The position numbers and the translations under genes are program-made. Of a stretch of DNA of 64,000 nucleotides, positions 21,311 through 30,691 are shown one piece after another (position 1 is the stretch's first letter; every line of letters begins with the position of its first letter). The notes under the pieces are model-generated. The model saw only the letters and a list, made by a program, of their open reading frames with translations, was not told where the DNA came from and did not search any database. Origin of the DNA: Candidozyma auris (taxonomy: Eukaryota > Ascomycota > Pichiomycetes > Serinales > Metschnikowiaceae); NCBI RefSeq assembly GCF_003013715.1, contig NC_072815.1:62001-126000 (forward strand). The letters run 5' to 3'.

Positions 21311-21778
21311 TTATTGCATCTCAACGAACTTTCTGAGACCTACTGCCCAGCTGCTGACGCCGGAGTTCGCCATCATATAAGCGAGCACTTCGGTCTTTAA
21401 TTGAGCTGGCTTCGTTTGCTTTTTAAGCAAGCCATCAACAATTTTAGCCACAAATTGTTGGTGTTTCTCTTCGAGTGTATCGAAGACGTTTATGAGGCGA
21501 TCCACAACAAATGTCTTTTCTTCCGGCTTAAAGCTTCCGGAGTCCACATAATCCTCTGCATCCTTCTTTGCTTGCCGAAGTTCGTCTGCCGTAAATACAC
21601 GAGCAACAACGACGGGCTCCTGACTCACACTAGACTGTGAAGAATTAGCTGAAAATGCACGTGGGGTTCTTCTCTTTGAGCGTGAGCCAACACTGGCGGA
21701 GCTAGAATTTGATTGCAACATTATGTCTGGGCAGTCATTCCAACCCTCCATGAGCTCGCCCCTCTGGTATTTTGTCAT
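21311..21778 (-). CDS. Small SRA1/Sec31-C-terminal-domain protein (putative)
   Basis: The product is 155 residues from the ATG at 21778; the frame is open a little further upstream but without an ATG. Near the start is GWNDCPD, like the WNDPP motif that precedes SRA1 domains. A serine-rich basic stretch follows (SVGSRSKRRTPRAFS). A helical bundle makes up the last ~85 residues (TADELRQAKKDAEDYV ... WAVGLRKFVEMQ). This resembles the SRA1 fold found alone in SRA1 proteins and at the end of the COPII coat protein Sec31. No function can be stated. It is tandem with the ENV7-like kinase upstream on the same strand, 111 bp away. Confidence 0.5.
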   Translation of the reverse strand: MTKYQRGELMEGWNDCPDIMLQSNSSSASVGSRSKRRTPRAFSANSSQSSVSQEPVVVARVFTADELRQAKKDAEDYVDSGSFKPEEKTFVVDRLINVFDTLEEKHQQFVAKIVDGLLKKQTKPAQLKTEVLAYMMANSGVSSWAVGLRKFVEMQ

Positions 21779-21889
21779 GCTGAAATTTGAGATGTGGTTT
21801 CTAAAATTTAGATTTGGCACGGACCGAAATAGATGTATTGTAAGATTTGTGCAGGAAAGTCGAAGGTTTTGGTGTTTACTTGGGGAAAT

Positions 21890-22957
21890 CTAGTCTCTTT
21901 GTAGCAATGCCAAACATGAATTCAAGAGTTCATCGACGTTTGGACGCTCTTTATGATCTAGTTTTAGACATGACTTGATAATTTCCATTAGTTCGGGTGA
22001 AAAGCCGCGAATATCGTTGGGGATTTCGTACTTGCCCTGCGAAATTGCCAAATTCAAATTGGCACCTTGTTCAATCTCCAACTTTTCAAATGGCGAAAAG
22101 CCAAAGCAACAGCTGTATAGAAGGCATCCCAATGACCATATGTCTGTCAGTTCTGTAATCTCGGCGTTGCTGGCCACATCCAATAGCTCAGGAGCTCTAT
22201 AAGGAAGGGTGCAGTGCTCTTGTGCAAACTCTGTCAAAATCAAAGCCTGCTGACGATTCTCTATATTAACACGCGCTTTTGAACATGGTCCTAAGTCCAC
22301 TAAAACGGGCAACCCCTCCGCTGAAAGCATCACGTTGGCAGGCTTGATGTCTCTATGCGCGAAGGGGCAGAGTTCCAGTAGCTCAGTAGCCTCGGCTATA
22401 CTATCATCATCGTTGTCTGGTAGCATTATGTCATGTTCGTCATCATCTGTTTCTGCGCCAGCGCTGGTTCCTCTTCTCTGATACTTGTGCATTGCCTGAA
22501 CTCCTCTAAGAACACCGATGAAAATCTTCAATACCTCTTCCTCCTCCATGGTGACACTGTTGAGAACATTGAAGTTGATCACATCTTGAAGAGATCTTTC
22601 AAAATAAGGGAGCAAAATGTAGAAAGTTCTCGAGCCGTCGTTTTCATTGACAACACTTTCATCTATGGTATGAATGATATATGGAGTTCTGCTTTCCGCA
22701 AATCTGTGGTAGCTGCGGATCTCTTGCATGGCATTGGTGAATGTAGCATCATTTCCTCCATATGGGCACCGTATCTTCTTCAATGCATACAAGTTATTGG
22801 GGTTATTCTTCTGGGACACCAAGTATACGTAGGAGAAGCCTCCTTCACCTAGAAGACGAAGTATTCTGTATTTCGTCCCATTGATCGTGACTGATGGACT
22901 CGAAAGGTCTGGAAAGCAAGGTAAGCACTTGGTAAGCACCGAAAATAGAAGGTCCAT
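21890..22957 (-). CDS. ENV7: STK16/ENV7-type serine/threonine kinase
   Basis: The protein has 355 residues and is nearly all kinase domain. It has a glycine loop GEGGFSYVY at 37-45, the lysine in YALKK near 60, AHRDIKPANVM in the catalytic loop, and DLG in place of DFG, as in human STK16. An acidic insert (TDDDEHDIMLPDNDDD) sits before the catalytic loop. The N-terminus KCLPCFP has two cysteines (11 and 14) suited to palmitoylation, which anchors S. cerevisiae Env7 to the vacuole membrane, where it restrains vacuole fusion. The NAK family also includes Ark1/Prk1, but the short length and palmitoylation-like N-terminus favour ENV7. Confidence 0.8.
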   Translation of the reverse strand: MDLLFSVLTKCLPCFPDLSSPSVTINGTKYRILRLLGEGGFSYVYLVSQKNNPNNLYALKKIRCPYGGNDATFTNAMQEIRSYHRFAESRTPYIIHTIDESVVNENDGSRTFYILLPYFERSLQDVINFNVLNSVTMEEEEVLKIFIGVLRGVQAMHKYQRRGTSAGAETDDDEHDIMLPDNDDDSIAEATELLELCPFAHRDIKPANVMLSAEGLPVLVDLGPCSKARVNIENRQQALILTEFAQEHCTLPYRAPELLDVASNAEITELTDIWSLGCLLYSCCFGFSPFEKLEIEQGANLNLAISQGKYEIPNDIRGFSPELMEIIKSCLKLDHKERPNVDELLNSCLALLQRD

Positions 22958-23251
22958 GGCTGGTGGTCTAGTTCTTGGAGTTGCACAATTCGACGTATAG
23001 TCGATAAAGGTGATGATGGCCGTATGCAGGGCCTTGTTTGGTTAAACGGGGCCAAAATCGAGTAGAGCAGACCGTTGAAAGCGGTTCAAGTCCAGAAAAT
23101 TTAATCTAGTCTTTAATGAGGGTAGTCGTGGGTAATTGCAGGGTGTTTTGCCTTGTTCTCTGTGATTCTTGTCGTAGGTGCATGCACTACCTAGTAATAT
23201 GAGGCCCTCGAACATATACTCACTTCCTCTTCATCGACTATTCCTAAAGGC

Positions 23252-23611
23252 ATGAGCAGCGAAAAGGAGTCAGCCAATGGCAAAATCCAGGACATTGATA
23301 TGAAAGACGCTCATGAGGTTGAGGAAAGTGCCCTTGACAAGGTAGAGGCGATTGAGCTCCTTCCTAATCTCTTCACTCTTCTTCAGCAGCTAGAGAAAGG
23401 CGAGTTGCAGCCAAAGGACTTTGATAATCACGCCGGCACAATCAGGATGAAGCTCAACAACATGAGGAAGCTTCTTCAGGAAATTGACGGCATCTGCGAG
23501 CCTATCGAGGATCGGTTGGCGGAGATTGAAGCGATCAGAGAGAGTAATCTGAGGAAGAAAGAGTTCATCGACGAATTCCGCCAGCGAGTAATTCATGATT
23601 TGAAAGAATAA
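23252..23611 (+). CDS. CSE2: Mediator complex subunit 9
   Basis: MED9 belongs to the middle module of Mediator, which links activators to RNA polymerase II. The product has 119 residues. The family segment is IELLPNLFTLLQQLEKGEL followed by NHAGTIRMKLNNMRKLLQEIDGI, two amphipathic helices that pair with MED4 and MED7. The N-terminal 30 residues are acidic and probably disordered. S. cerevisiae Cse2 is longer (149 residues), the difference being in the N-terminus. The kinase gene lies divergent 294 bp upstream. Confidence 0.78.
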   Translation: MSSEKESANGKIQDIDMKDAHEVEESALDKVEAIELLPNLFTLLQQLEKGELQPKDFDNHAGTIRMKLNNMRKLLQEIDGICEPIEDRLAEIEAIRESNLRKKEFIDEFRQRVIHDLKE

Positions 23612-23983
23612 TTGCGGTGAAGAAGAGGACAAACGAATCAAGTTGATGAAATTATCCGATTTTGAAGTAAAGAAACCAATCACTTTTTGGATGGTTTAGT
23701 GGCGATTACACACAAATTCAAGGTCTACGATGCGTGTGATTGTGAACACGAATGATTCCCTTCTTTTGTAATTTTGAGCTTCAATCTGTTCGCCATCTAT
23801 GAATCCCACTTTTGAGATACTTAACTCAATACTTCAGCCGTTATGCGCCCTAACGCCGGTTTTGGTTCCGCGCTTAACAAAACGTTAGGTGATGTTGTTG
23901 GTGAAGGAATATTGACGCTTTCACGCACAAGAGCCATTTTTCTCCGCCGGCTTCCCACCACTCATAACACTCATAGTGCTATC
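23612..23983. other. MED9-RBD2 intergenic region
   Basis: Short spacer holding the RBD2 promoter. The RBD2 frame is open from an ATG at 23843, but the added residues are not rhomboid-like. I see no other element. Confidence 0.5.
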
Positions 23984-24793
23984 ATGGCTCCCTTGCATCT
24001 TCACTTGCCCAATACGGAAGCATTGGATAATCTCCCAGCTTTCACCGTCGGGTTCACAATTTTCGCCGTCGGCTTCTTTGGCTTCTATCCTCGCGACTCC
24101 GACGCTGTGGTCTTGGAACCCCATGCTCCATTGAACTTGAACTTGAACGCCATCTCATTTTACATTTTCCCCCACTTGAACGTGTTGCACTTATTGTTGA
24201 ATCTTGTGGCCTTGGCGCCTCTTTTGGCGAGGTATGAGAAGACTCACGGAACTATCTACACTGGTGTCACCATGAATCTTTTGGCCGTGGTTGCTGCGTT
24301 GCAGTACTGTTTCTTGGGACTCTTCTTGTACCCTACTCAGCATGTGGCCGGGTTGCTGGGTGAATTTTTCTCATTTTTGACGTTCTACTGCTACAAGGAG
24401 CATTTCAATCGCCCTTCTTTGCACACCTTCCGTGTGGGCGGCAACGAGTTCCCAATCCCAACACTCTATTTCCCGCTTCTTTATCTGTGTGTAATTGCAT
24501 TCCTCTTCCCCAACTCATCTTTTTTTGGCCATTTGGCAGGTGTCAGTGCTGGCTACTTGCTTGCTGCGGGCAAGATCAATTTCATGTTCCCACCCCTGAA
24601 GGTGATTCAATGGATTGAGCTGAAGATCAACCCCGTGATTGATGTATTGCACAACATTGTCGTGTGGACAAAAGAAGAAGAGGCTGTGAATGAACGTACC
24701 GTTGGCTACAAGCCCCTCTTGTCCACGGATATTGAGCAAGCAGATGCCACCACCGCAACCTACGAGGGATTTGAAAGGAGATTGGGAACGTAG
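23984..24793 (+). CDS. RBD2: Rhomboid protease of the Golgi (RBD2)
   Basis: An intramembrane serine protease of 269 residues; S. cerevisiae Rbd2 has 262. Conserved features are THGTIYTGVTMNL in the second third, the motif HVAG-Leu-CTG-GEFF, and FFGHLAGVSAGYL with the catalytic His183. In the S. cerevisiae protein the matching site is VAGASG, so codon 125 must be the nucleophile serine. Here it is CTG, which codes serine only in the CTG-Ser clade; read with the standard code the enzyme would be dead. At least five hydrophobic segments are visible. I chose the ATG at 23984 because the protein then begins just before the first membrane helix, as in the family. The upstream ATG at 23843 would add 47 residues. 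Confidence 0.9.
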   Translation: MAPLHLHLPNTEALDNLPAFTVGFTIFAVGFFGFYPRDSDAVVLEPHAPLNLNLNAISFYIFPHLNVLHLLLNLVALAPLLARYEKTHGTIYTGVTMNLLAVVAALQYCFLGLFLYPTQHVAGLLGEFFSFLTFYCYKEHFNRPSLHTFRVGGNEFPIPTLYFPLLYLCVIAFLFPNSSFFGHLAGVSAGYLLAAGKINFMFPPLKVIQWIELKINPVIDVLHNIVVWTKEEEAVNERTVGYKPLLSTDIEQADATTATYEGFERRLGT

Positions 24794-25245
24794 GATAGCT
24801 CCTAGATGCTTCAAATGGATTCATATTAATTCCGATCTGCCACCATGTTAGCAAATTACTACAACTGAATCTTAGGTCCTAAACCCTTCTTTCAGGTCGC
24901 ACCCAATGTTGCCCACCCTAACACAAAACACCATAAATTAAATTCACCAGACTCTAATAATAATTTTCACAGTCGTGTGAAACTCCGTATTCAACTTGCT
25001 GCTTATCATTGGCATTTAATATTTTTATTTTATCTCTGACTCTCTATATATATACATATATTTCTGCTCTTTACTTTATTACCTATTCTAGCTTTTTCTG
25101 TCCCCATGTACCCCAGACGACCCGTACCTCATGATTTGCAGTAACCACTTCAAATGGGTAAGTGAGGGAAAACACTGGAGCAGCCATTGACCGAGCCCAC
25201 ATTTACAACACCTTTTGGCGGTTTTCTTCGACAAAAAATTCCACA
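24794..25245. other. RBD2-INP1 intergenic region
   Basis: AT-rich, with a TATATATATA stretch near 25046-25055. The INP1 frame is open back to 25162 but only with a GTG there. A short ATG frame at 25153 stops after three codons and could be a minimal uORF. Confidence 0.5.
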
Positions 25246-27489
25246 ATGCCGAACCAAGACAAATTGGAGGAAGGCAAATTACGGAAACAGCCAGCTGAAA
25301 AACGGAAGCGGCGGGGGAAAAAGAAGAAGAAAACATGGGCCTCCGCGGGGCAGCAGAGTGAAGGAGAGAGTCCACAGAAACCTCATAGTTCAGCGAAGAA
25401 TATACCCTCGGAAGAAGAGGCGCCTGAAAAGAACAGTACAAATGCTACGTTGGATCCAACCACTCCAAATTTGGACACTGCTGAGTTCGAGGATAGAAAG
25501 CTCCCCCAGATAAATACGCAGCCCTTGGCTCAACCTCCCTCGATAACGACCGACCTGGCTGCCATGAGCCCGAGGAAGCAGACACTTTTGCGGCATAAGA
25601 AAAGCAGCGACATGGTTGCGGAGCCCTCTTTTATTAGTGAGGCGAAAGAATATAGGAAAAATAGGAGGCAGCCGCAGCTTAATGTTCTGAGTGAACTAGT
25701 CGACGACGACCAAAAATATCTGATGTTGCTTTCTCAGCAGAACCTCGAAGGAAAAGCAAGCTTGTTCAGGTGTCTGGCGGCGAGGATTTTAGTGTACCAC
25801 GAACAAATTCAAGATCCAGTGCTGCAATCGTCTTCTGGCACGCTACTAGGGCACGGTGAGCTTGAAATATTCCAGTTGCATAACGGGGACGTCACGTATA
25901 TGGCATGTGGAAGATCTTTTGTATACCCGCTTCTTCCCAAACTCAAAATTCTACGCATAAACATGAATCAGTTCATATTGCCCTTGTCTAACCCGGAGCG
26001 GTACTGGAAGATCAACATCGATTCTGAGGATGTCAGTGTGATAAAAGAGCTTGAGCTGGTTTTGCAAAAAGTGGTGAAGTACACCAACCTATCGTTTGCT
26101 GCTGCCAACTCTATGACGCTGCAGTATCTAGATACGGTTCCGGAGAATGCTGCAACTGGAGAAGCTGATGATCAACCTAACGAGAATAACTCACCACAGA
26201 CCCCAGAAAGGCAAAGCCTCAATATTCCAAACATTGCGAACAACAATCTTCCACCTTCTACGTTGCATGCTGGGCATGTTGAACGAACCCCAAAGGCGAG
26301 TCAATTCACACCATTCTTCAACGATATTCCCGAATCGCCTCCTTCGGCGCCGATATCGCCCCAGCAATTCTTAGAGCCAAGCAGCTCGCTCGATCTTCTG
26401 CCAATCAATGAGTCCAAATGGCCCTTGCATCGTCAAAAATCAAATCAATCAATAACGTCTGCCCTTGCAAGCTTCAATGTCACCGAAGACAGTGACGGAA
26501 AGAAATTTTCTCCACAAAGAACGAAATTAGCCCAACAAAAAATTGCACAACCAAAGGAATCGCAACAAAAGATGGCACAGCCAAAGCCCTTGAGACATCC
26601 TCACGCAAATCCTCATGCCGATGTTAACAAGTCGCTGCTTCCCCTGCCATACAAACAACATTCCAATCCTTATCATTCGCGTCTGCGGCCACCCAAAGCA
26701 GACGCCAGATCAGACTCTTCCTCAATGGACTCGCTTTTGGACGAGTACGAGGAGAATATTTCCACCACTAAATCTATTAACTACAACATTCCTAGATCTC
26801 AGTCAAGAACAATGTCGCTAGCGTCGAGTGCATACCCTCCTGCCATCAACTATCAGCGTGGTAAAATCCCTCTCGTTCCTGATATTCGAAGCAATTTGGG
26901 ATCTGTCACTCATGAAGTTCCAGAGGACGACCCTGACTTTGACGATTTCCCGAAAACTTCACTCTCTCAATACAATAGAAGGATGCAAAACACTCATAGT
27001 CAGCGTTCTCGGCGCTCCTCCCCTAGTGAACTTTACAATTCGGTCAGCAATTGGATGGAGCCCAACGTCCCTCAGTATCTGCAATTGAGCCACTCTCGCT
27101 CGAACTACTCACTTGCTAGTGCCAAAAACAGCATTAAATCGAATCGTACTCAAGAGAACACCCTTAGGGATATTTATCGGTCGATCACTGAAAATAATCT
27201 TCATGCTGCAATGCTGCAACCGAATGGACGTCGCCCAAGTATTACCTCGAGTCGTGGATATGGCCAGCGACTTAAGACTAATGGCTCTCTGCTGCAACAC
27301 CCATCAGATTTCTCGTATCGTCGTGGAGAACCCCATGCTCAGAAAGTATCAAGCTTGAAAAATGGGAAGGGCAGAGATTCCCTCTCGTCATCAGATGTGT
27401 ATCGATTAGTGAGCTCAAGAAATGGGAGAAACGAAGTTCACAATGGGGAATCCAAACGTGGCGGCATATCTAGATTATTTGGCTGGTAA
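25246..27489 (+). CDS. INP1: Peroxisome inheritance protein
   Basis: Inp1 tethers peroxisomes to the mother cell cortex in budding yeast. The product has 747 residues. The recognisable part is the central PH-like domain, about residues 120-290, with HGELEIFQLHNGDVTYMACG, VYPLLPKLKILRI and LPLSNPERYWKINI. The N-terminus is very basic (KRKRRGKKKKK). The C-terminal half is low in complexity, rich in Ser, Asn, Gln and Pro, and probably disordered, with a repeated QQKIAQPKE/QQKMAQPK unit. The match to INP1 is limited to the central domain, as is usual for this fast-evolving protein. The ATG at 25246 has a good ACAATG context. Confidence 0.75.
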   Translation: MPNQDKLEEGKLRKQPAEKRKRRGKKKKKTWASAGQQSEGESPQKPHSSAKNIPSEEEAPEKNSTNATLDPTTPNLDTAEFEDRKLPQINTQPLAQPPSITTDLAAMSPRKQTLLRHKKSSDMVAEPSFISEAKEYRKNRRQPQLNVLSELVDDDQKYLMLLSQQNLEGKASLFRCLAARILVYHEQIQDPVLQSSSGTLLGHGELEIFQLHNGDVTYMACGRSFVYPLLPKLKILRINMNQFILPLSNPERYWKINIDSEDVSVIKELELVLQKVVKYTNLSFAAANSMTLQYLDTVPENAATGEADDQPNENNSPQTPERQSLNIPNIANNNLPPSTLHAGHVERTPKASQFTPFFNDIPESPPSAPISPQQFLEPSSSLDLLPINESKWPLHRQKSNQSITSALASFNVTEDSDGKKFSPQRTKLAQQKIAQPKESQQKMAQPKPLRHPHANPHADVNKSLLPLPYKQHSNPYHSRLRPPKADARSDSSSMDSLLDEYEENISTTKSINYNIPRSQSRTMSLASSAYPPAINYQRGKIPLVPDIRSNLGSVTHEVPEDDPDFDDFPKTSLSQYNRRMQNTHSQRSRRSSPSELYNSVSNWMEPNVPQYLQLSHSRSNYSLASAKNSIKSNRTQENTLRDIYRSITENNLHAAMLQPNGRRPSITSSRGYGQRLKTNGSLLQHPSDFSYRRGEPHAQKVSSLKNGKGRDSLSSSDVYRLVSSRNGRNEVHNGESKRGGISRLFGW

Positions 27490-27682
27490 AATCAAGCTTA
27501 CAAAGTGATTTTAGCATTTAAATGTACAATATATGATTATACGATATATACAATGAGTGGTCATGAAAGTACAGGCGGTATGGGGAAGCAAGTCACATGG
27601 CCCAGAAATGGTGTAAGTCTATCGAACTTCATTCGGTTCCATGAACGATGGGTGTACCCCGCTTATGTATCTTTTTGTTTCA

Positions 27683-28834
27683 TTACAAGGTAGCACCAGG
27701 AATTGGGTTACCGTTAGCATCAACCATACCGTTTTGCATCAAGAAGATTTGCTCACTGCCGGCTGTTTCCACCTGCAAGCCGACACCAACCTTTGAGCTT
27801 TGCTTGAAGTGGTCGATCTCACCTGAGAACATAACGGAAAGCATTGGCATGACCTTCTTTTCCAAGAAAACAGAGGTCTTACCGGTGGTGTCCATTTGAC
27901 CTCTGAAAACAGCAGTACGGTATTCGTATTTGGCGCCAATCGTGGTGACACCCTCCACAACAGGTTCAAGCTGAGCGCCAAGTGGGGTGCTGACTGGTCT
28001 CATGCCTGCAGCGATCTGGGTCTCCAAACCAGCCTGGACGTTTTCAGAAACCTTTCTCCAGAAAGTTCCAACAAGGGCACCTTGACCCTGGACCTGGGCA
28101 GTGGCGATCCAGTTGCCGGCGTTGTAACGTGCAAAGTAGCTGATAGCACTGTCTGGAGGAAGAGTCTCGTTCTGTCTAGAGAAAGTGGCCTCAACACCAA
28201 CAGCCAACTTAGAGGACAAGGACTGCAACAAGGAAGCAATGGCCACACCGGTGAAAGCACCAGACAAGTAGGATGGGTTCAAGGCCTTCACGTTGATAGA
28301 GAAATCGTTAGCATTGTAGTCCTGTTCCCATTGGCACATTGTAGGCTGGCCGTGAGCAATCTGCAAAGTGACCTTGGAGACGTTGTGTTCGTCCCAGCCG
28401 TAATTGATCTTACCACTCACAGACAACTGATTGTCGATGTTACCCTGGGCAAACATGTTTTCTCTGGCGTACAAAGCAGAGAAGGCATATGGAGGCAAGT
28501 CACCGCCAATGGAGAATGCATGGGAAGTCTGGAAAGCAGGGTCAAAGGAGAAGGACTTGTTCAAGTCGGCACGCAAGCCCTGGAAAAAGTGCTGGTTCAA
28601 GAAAACGTCACGGTTGACCTCCTTGGTGAGGTTTTCGACAGTACCTGGATTGGTCAACCCGAGGGATTGTCTGTGTTGGGAGATGTTGGTGTAGACGTCG
28701 TTCAAGTAAGAGAAGACTGGGTTCGACGACCAGAAACCGTTCTGTTTAGGCAACTCAGGCGCAGACGATGGAAGCGTGGGCACAGACATCTTGGCGATGT
28801 CGGCCAAGGGCTGGGCAGGCTGTTGGTTCGACAT
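27683..28834 (-). CDS. TOM40: Mitochondrial outer membrane import pore
   Basis: Tom40 is the 19-strand beta-barrel through which nearly all mitochondrial precursors enter. The product has 383 residues, near the usual 387. It is matched along its length: PGTVENLTKEVNRDVFL, FFQGLRADLNKSFS, NPAFQTSHAFSIGG-type segment, FAQGNIDNQLSVSG, HGQPTMCQWEQDY, TTIGAKYEYRTAVFRG and FSGEIDHFKQSSKVG. The N-terminus is proline- and glutamine-rich, as in other yeasts. It converges on INP1. A 332-codon frame on the opposite strand is a by-product of codon bias. Confidence 0.97.
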   Translation of the reverse strand: MSNQQPAQPLADIAKMSVPTLPSSAPELPKQNGFWSSNPVFSYLNDVYTNISQHRQSLGLTNPGTVENLTKEVNRDVFLNQHFFQGLRADLNKSFSFDPAFQTSHAFSIGGDLPPYAFSALYARENMFAQGNIDNQLSVSGKINYGWDEHNVSKVTLQIAHGQPTMCQWEQDYNANDFSINVKALNPSYLSGAFTGVAIASLLQSLSSKLAVGVEATFSRQNETLPPDSAISYFARYNAGNWIATAQVQGQGALVGTFWRKVSENVQAGLETQIAAGMRPVSTPLGAQLEPVVEGVTTIGAKYEYRTAVFRGQMDTTGKTSVFLEKKVMPMLSVMFSGEIDHFKQSSKVGVGLQVETAGSEQIFLMQNGMVDANGNPIPGATL

Positions 28835-29314
28835 AACGACAGGTGGTATAAGATTATATCGAAAATGCTATGCTTGAATATTGAGGGCCAGTAGCTTCTG
28901 TCGAGAAAAATTTGTGGGCGCGGGATGCAGTGTACGCCGGGAAAGTAAGGCAGTAGTGAGGCCTGCGTAATTGTGAGACTGCAAGTCGGTAGATGAAGAG
29001 ATACTAATCAAAGAGAACTTCATTTGATTGTGAGACGTTTTTGATGGCCTGAAGAAGTCTCGATCATTAGAGCTTGATGGCATGGTAGTAGTGGACTCGG
29101 TTGTTGGGTGGCAATTGCGCCAAGAGGCAGTAAGGGTCGATTGCTGAAAGGCAAACAAGCTGAGTTCTGGCTTGATTTGTAAAATTACGTGTAGAATGGA
29201 CATGAATTGTTTCTTTAAAAAGATATTTCCAATTCCAGTGTCTTGACTAGTGTTGTCCGTGTTTGGGGCGGTGGAACCTTAAGGTGACCCTCGTGGTAGT
29301 GTCGCAAAATAATT

Positions 29315-29322
29315 TGCAGCCA
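29315..29322 (+). promoter_or_regulatory. YGCAGCCA element in TOM40 upstream region
   Basis: Context AAATAATTTGCAGCCATCTT, 481 bp from the TOM40 ATG. Confidence 0.45.
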
Positions 29323-29397
29323 TCTTACCGAAGCGAATGTCCATTGATTCGAAGGAACAAAAGAATGAGTCGTGACTTTTGTGTGAGAATTTGATGC

Positions 29398-29419
29398 AAT
29401 TTACACTATCGTGTAAATT
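29398..29419. repeat. Perfect inverted repeat, 9-bp arms, 4-bp spacer
   Basis: AATTTACAC, spacer TATC, GTGTAAATT. It could be a dimeric factor site or a small cruciform. It lies 565 bp from TOM40 and 1.27 kb from PFK2. Confidence 0.75.
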
Positions 29420-29813
29420 CCAGTGAAATGTGATTTTTGTGACGAGGTTATAGTTTGTAGATTATGCTGTAAGAGCCGAAAGCAAGCAAAAATGGGATGT
29501 TTGGAAGATATCACAGAGTAGTCCAAGCATTAGAAATATCTTCACAAACCATAACGAAGAGGGATAGGGACTTTTGAAACCATTTTCAGAAACGGAAAGC
29601 TTACCTTTTTATTTCAATTCTTGCTAGGAGTGTGACAGACAAGCCATTACTCGCTTTGAAGCCAAAGAATCGTAGGAGTCTATACATTTAAAATGTGGAT
29701 ATGCAGAACAGATAAACTTCATTTCGAAGTAGATCCCAAGTAAAGCGTTTCAGCATTAATCAATTACTATCGAATACTCTTTCATAATCGTGGTTTTGGT
29801 GACAGCAAATAAA

Positions 29814-29821
29814 TGGCTGCA
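29814..29821 (-). promoter_or_regulatory. YGCAGCCA element between TOM40 and PFK2
   Basis: On the minus strand the context is CATTTTTGCAGCCATTTATT, very close to the copies upstream of HSP90 and SUI3. Confidence 0.45.
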
Positions 29822-30393
29822 AAAATGTCGTCATTTGATCGACATCATGACAGTTCACGTCATCTCCCTAATCAAGAAAGTTTCTATGCTTGTGGCGGAA
29901 GATAAAAACTTCACTCTAATGAAACCCCGGGGTACCAATTCTCTGCTTTTCTCCACCTCCAATGGCCTCTTTCCCTTCCTCTGCTGAAACAGCACCGACA
30001 TTGTCGCGATGGAAGAATAATAGCAATGTAATATCTTTCCTCTTGTAAGAGAATCTCTAAAACGCCAAGGCCAATTTTCATACATTTCACCTTATTAGTA
30101 GATGATTTCAAAGAGTGTAAGTAAAGAGTAAAAAGAGCCATTACGGGATGCACCTTGGGTATCGTAAGTGCATAATAATGCAGCAAAGCGTCTTCAGTCA
30201 CCTCATTGACACTTCACATCAAAACAGTGCTTTGGTTTTTTCTTATTTTTTTTTAGGAAAAAGAAAACATACACACCAATTTGATACGAAAGCTTGATAA
30301 CTACATCAATTGATGCAGAGTTCTGCATTTTCAATCCCTCTCTGCCTTCATCCAATAGCCTCTCTCGGTACACATCTCAGGCAGGAGAGTTTT

Positions 30394-30401
30394 CGCAGCC
30401 G
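30394..30401 (+). promoter_or_regulatory. Variant element CGCAGCCG upstream of PFK2
   Basis: GAGTTTTCGCAGCCGTGGG keeps the T run and the GCAGCC core but ends in G. It is 291 bp before the PFK2 ATG. Confidence 0.35.
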
Positions 30402-30691
30402 TGGGCCGAGTCCCATCTCCAATCCAAAATCATCCACCATACCAAACAAATAATAAGATTATATCAGAAGGTCTTCCTTCAGGAACCGAAATCCATCCCA
30501 TGCTGTCAGAATCCTTCAATTTTCCCTGAATCACCTTCTCTACCGCCCATGACGTAATATGCCATCTCATGATCCTAATACCGGATTATCGATGGCCGGT
30601 GTCAGGTGACGGCCGCACCCATATAACTCGGACTTTTACCACTTTGCTATACCCTTGAAGCTATACACTAACTACAATTATACAACCTACC

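Larger units (their letters stand above)
28835..30691. other. Divergent promoter region between TOM40 and PFK2
   Basis: A 1.86 kb region holding three copies of the GCAGCC-type element (29315, 29814 and a variant at 30394), a perfect 9-bp inverted repeat at 29398-29419, and the 10-bp palindrome ACCTTAAGGT near 29277. No gene is seen; the short open frames lack any family. Confidence 0.6.

Noticed and set aside
22300..22330. DLG in place of DFG as a sign of a dead kinase in the ENV7-like gene
   Set aside because: Human STK16 also has DLG and is active; lysine, HRD and the DLG aspartate are present.
23843..23983. Upstream start of RBD2 giving 47 more residues
   Set aside because: The extension has no conserved feature and rhomboids of this family begin near the first membrane helix.
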